Shown: positions 20,955 to 21,382 of the stretch, in pieces
Layout of the letters: each line of letters begins with the position of its first letter
Numbering within the stretch: position 1 is the first letter of the stretch
From: a virus
IMG/VR virus record: IMGVR_UViG_3300030104_000105
Location: 1 to 21,382 of that record
Strand: one strand, 5' to 3'
Length of the DNA stretch: 21,382 nucleotides
Notes under the pieces: model-generated
Told to the model about the DNA's origin: nothing
Databases searched by the model: none
The model's input: the letters and a program-made list of their open reading frames with translations, nothing else
Position numbers and translations under genes: made by a program

Positions 20955-21382
20955 TATTTTCCTGCATAAGTTGTTAGTTGTGGTGCTATACAAGTATTAT
21001 AGTCATTCTCAATTATTATTGGTAATGTAAACACCCATCCACTTACTGAGTTATCAAATCGTTCTGTAAAAGGTTCTATAGTTACATCTCCTTCTGTAAA
21101 GTATGCAGGACTTTCTCCGTGTGTTGTATTAGATAGATATAAACTCTCTCCGTTCTTTAGTGTACCTATAAGATCATTACAAATACTAAGACAATCTGAT
21201 AATACTTCTTGTTCATTACTCTCATCAGGAAATACTAAGTCCATTATAAATATCTGAAAGTTTAAAGTCATTTGATTGTTTTGTGCTACTGCGTTTACAG
21301 GATTTATGTGCATTAAAGGATATAGAGTATTCTTTTCTAAGTCAATCTCAAATATATCTCCTGTTGTTACAGTTTTAATTTG
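20954..21382 (-). CDS. tail-completion (tail terminator-like) protein, 5' end beyond window
   Basis: The frame is open to the right edge, 23 codons upstream of the first internal ATG (21313). The upstream part reads QIKTVTTGDIFEIDLEKNTL before YPLMHINPV, so M at 21313 is unlikely to be the true start. The visible 142 residues include NFQIFIMDLVFPDESNEQEV, LSDCLSICNDLIGTLKNGES, TIEPFTERFDNSVSGWVFTL and a final NDYNTCIAPQL. I recall this pattern (xMDLVxxDESNEQEVLSD, then PFTExxDDxVxGW) from a common Bacteroidetes phage protein near the neck genes, probably the tail terminator or completion protein that caps the tail tube. Its position at the start of the tail genes fits. Confidence 0.62.
   Translation of the reverse strand, partial: QIKTVTTGDIFEIDLEKNTLYPLMHINPVNAVAQNNQMTLNFQIFIMDLVFPDESNEQEVLSDCLSICNDLIGTLKNGESLYLSNTTHGESPAYFTEGDVTIEPFTERFDNSVSGWVFTLPIIIENDYNTCIAPQLTTYAGK

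Overview
The window is a piece of an AT-rich, tailed double-stranded DNA phage genome. The likely host is a marine or aquatic Bacteroidetes (flavobacterial) bacterium. All supported genes lie on the minus strand, so transcription runs from high to low coordinates, and the genes are tightly packed. Genes follow A-rich leaders of the type TAAATAAAAAAATG rather than Shine-Dalgarno motifs, as is usual in Bacteroidetes. The tail tube, scaffold, XkdF-type protease, portal and tail-hub sequences resemble families I know from flavobacterial siphophages. These assignments come from motif recognition, not from a database search.

In transcription order, the right end (21382 to about 18150) holds a tail-completion-like protein cut by the window edge, a small Gly/Trp-rich domain protein, a structural beta-rich protein, an HK97-gp10-like neck protein and a large tail protein. 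Next come a 930-residue tail-hub-like protein with a jelly-roll at its N-terminus, a YadA-like tail fibre and a short tape measure protein (18153 to 13107). The head module follows (13056 to 9770): a coiled-coil protein, the maturation protease, a second coiled-coil protein, the scaffold and the major capsid protein. One coiled-coil module occurs three times there: twice alone and once as the tail of the protease. The tail tube gene (9708 to 9142) lies between two strong RNA hairpins. Small virion proteins, a LamG adhesin with three repeated carbohydrate-binding-like domains, the portal and a head-tail connector follow (9056 to 3446).

A compact lysis region (3385 to 2507) has two small membrane proteins around a tiny basic protein and a DUF5675 protein. 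It leads into a calcineurin-like metallophosphoesterase (2526 to 1420). An intergenic region of about 380 bases (1043 to 1419) then shows an AT-rich terminator, three TAATTAA boxes at 12-base spacing, a Bacteroidetes-type -7 element and a leader hairpin, followed by a possibly frameshifted small membrane-protein gene. Beyond it lie an unknown protein, an OB-fold/SSB-like protein with a DSDLPF tail and a DnaA domain IV-like DNA-binding protein cut by the left edge. This looks like the boundary between the virion/lysis operon and a replication operon.

No terminase, integrase, polymerase, tRNA, CRISPR array or transposon is visible. The most notable points are the three-copy coiled-coil module around the protease, the portal with Cys/His-rich and C-terminal extensions, the isolated tail tube gene, the compact regulatory region and several unlisted micro-genes joined by TAATG start-stop overlaps. 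I see no clearly new defence or counter-defence system.
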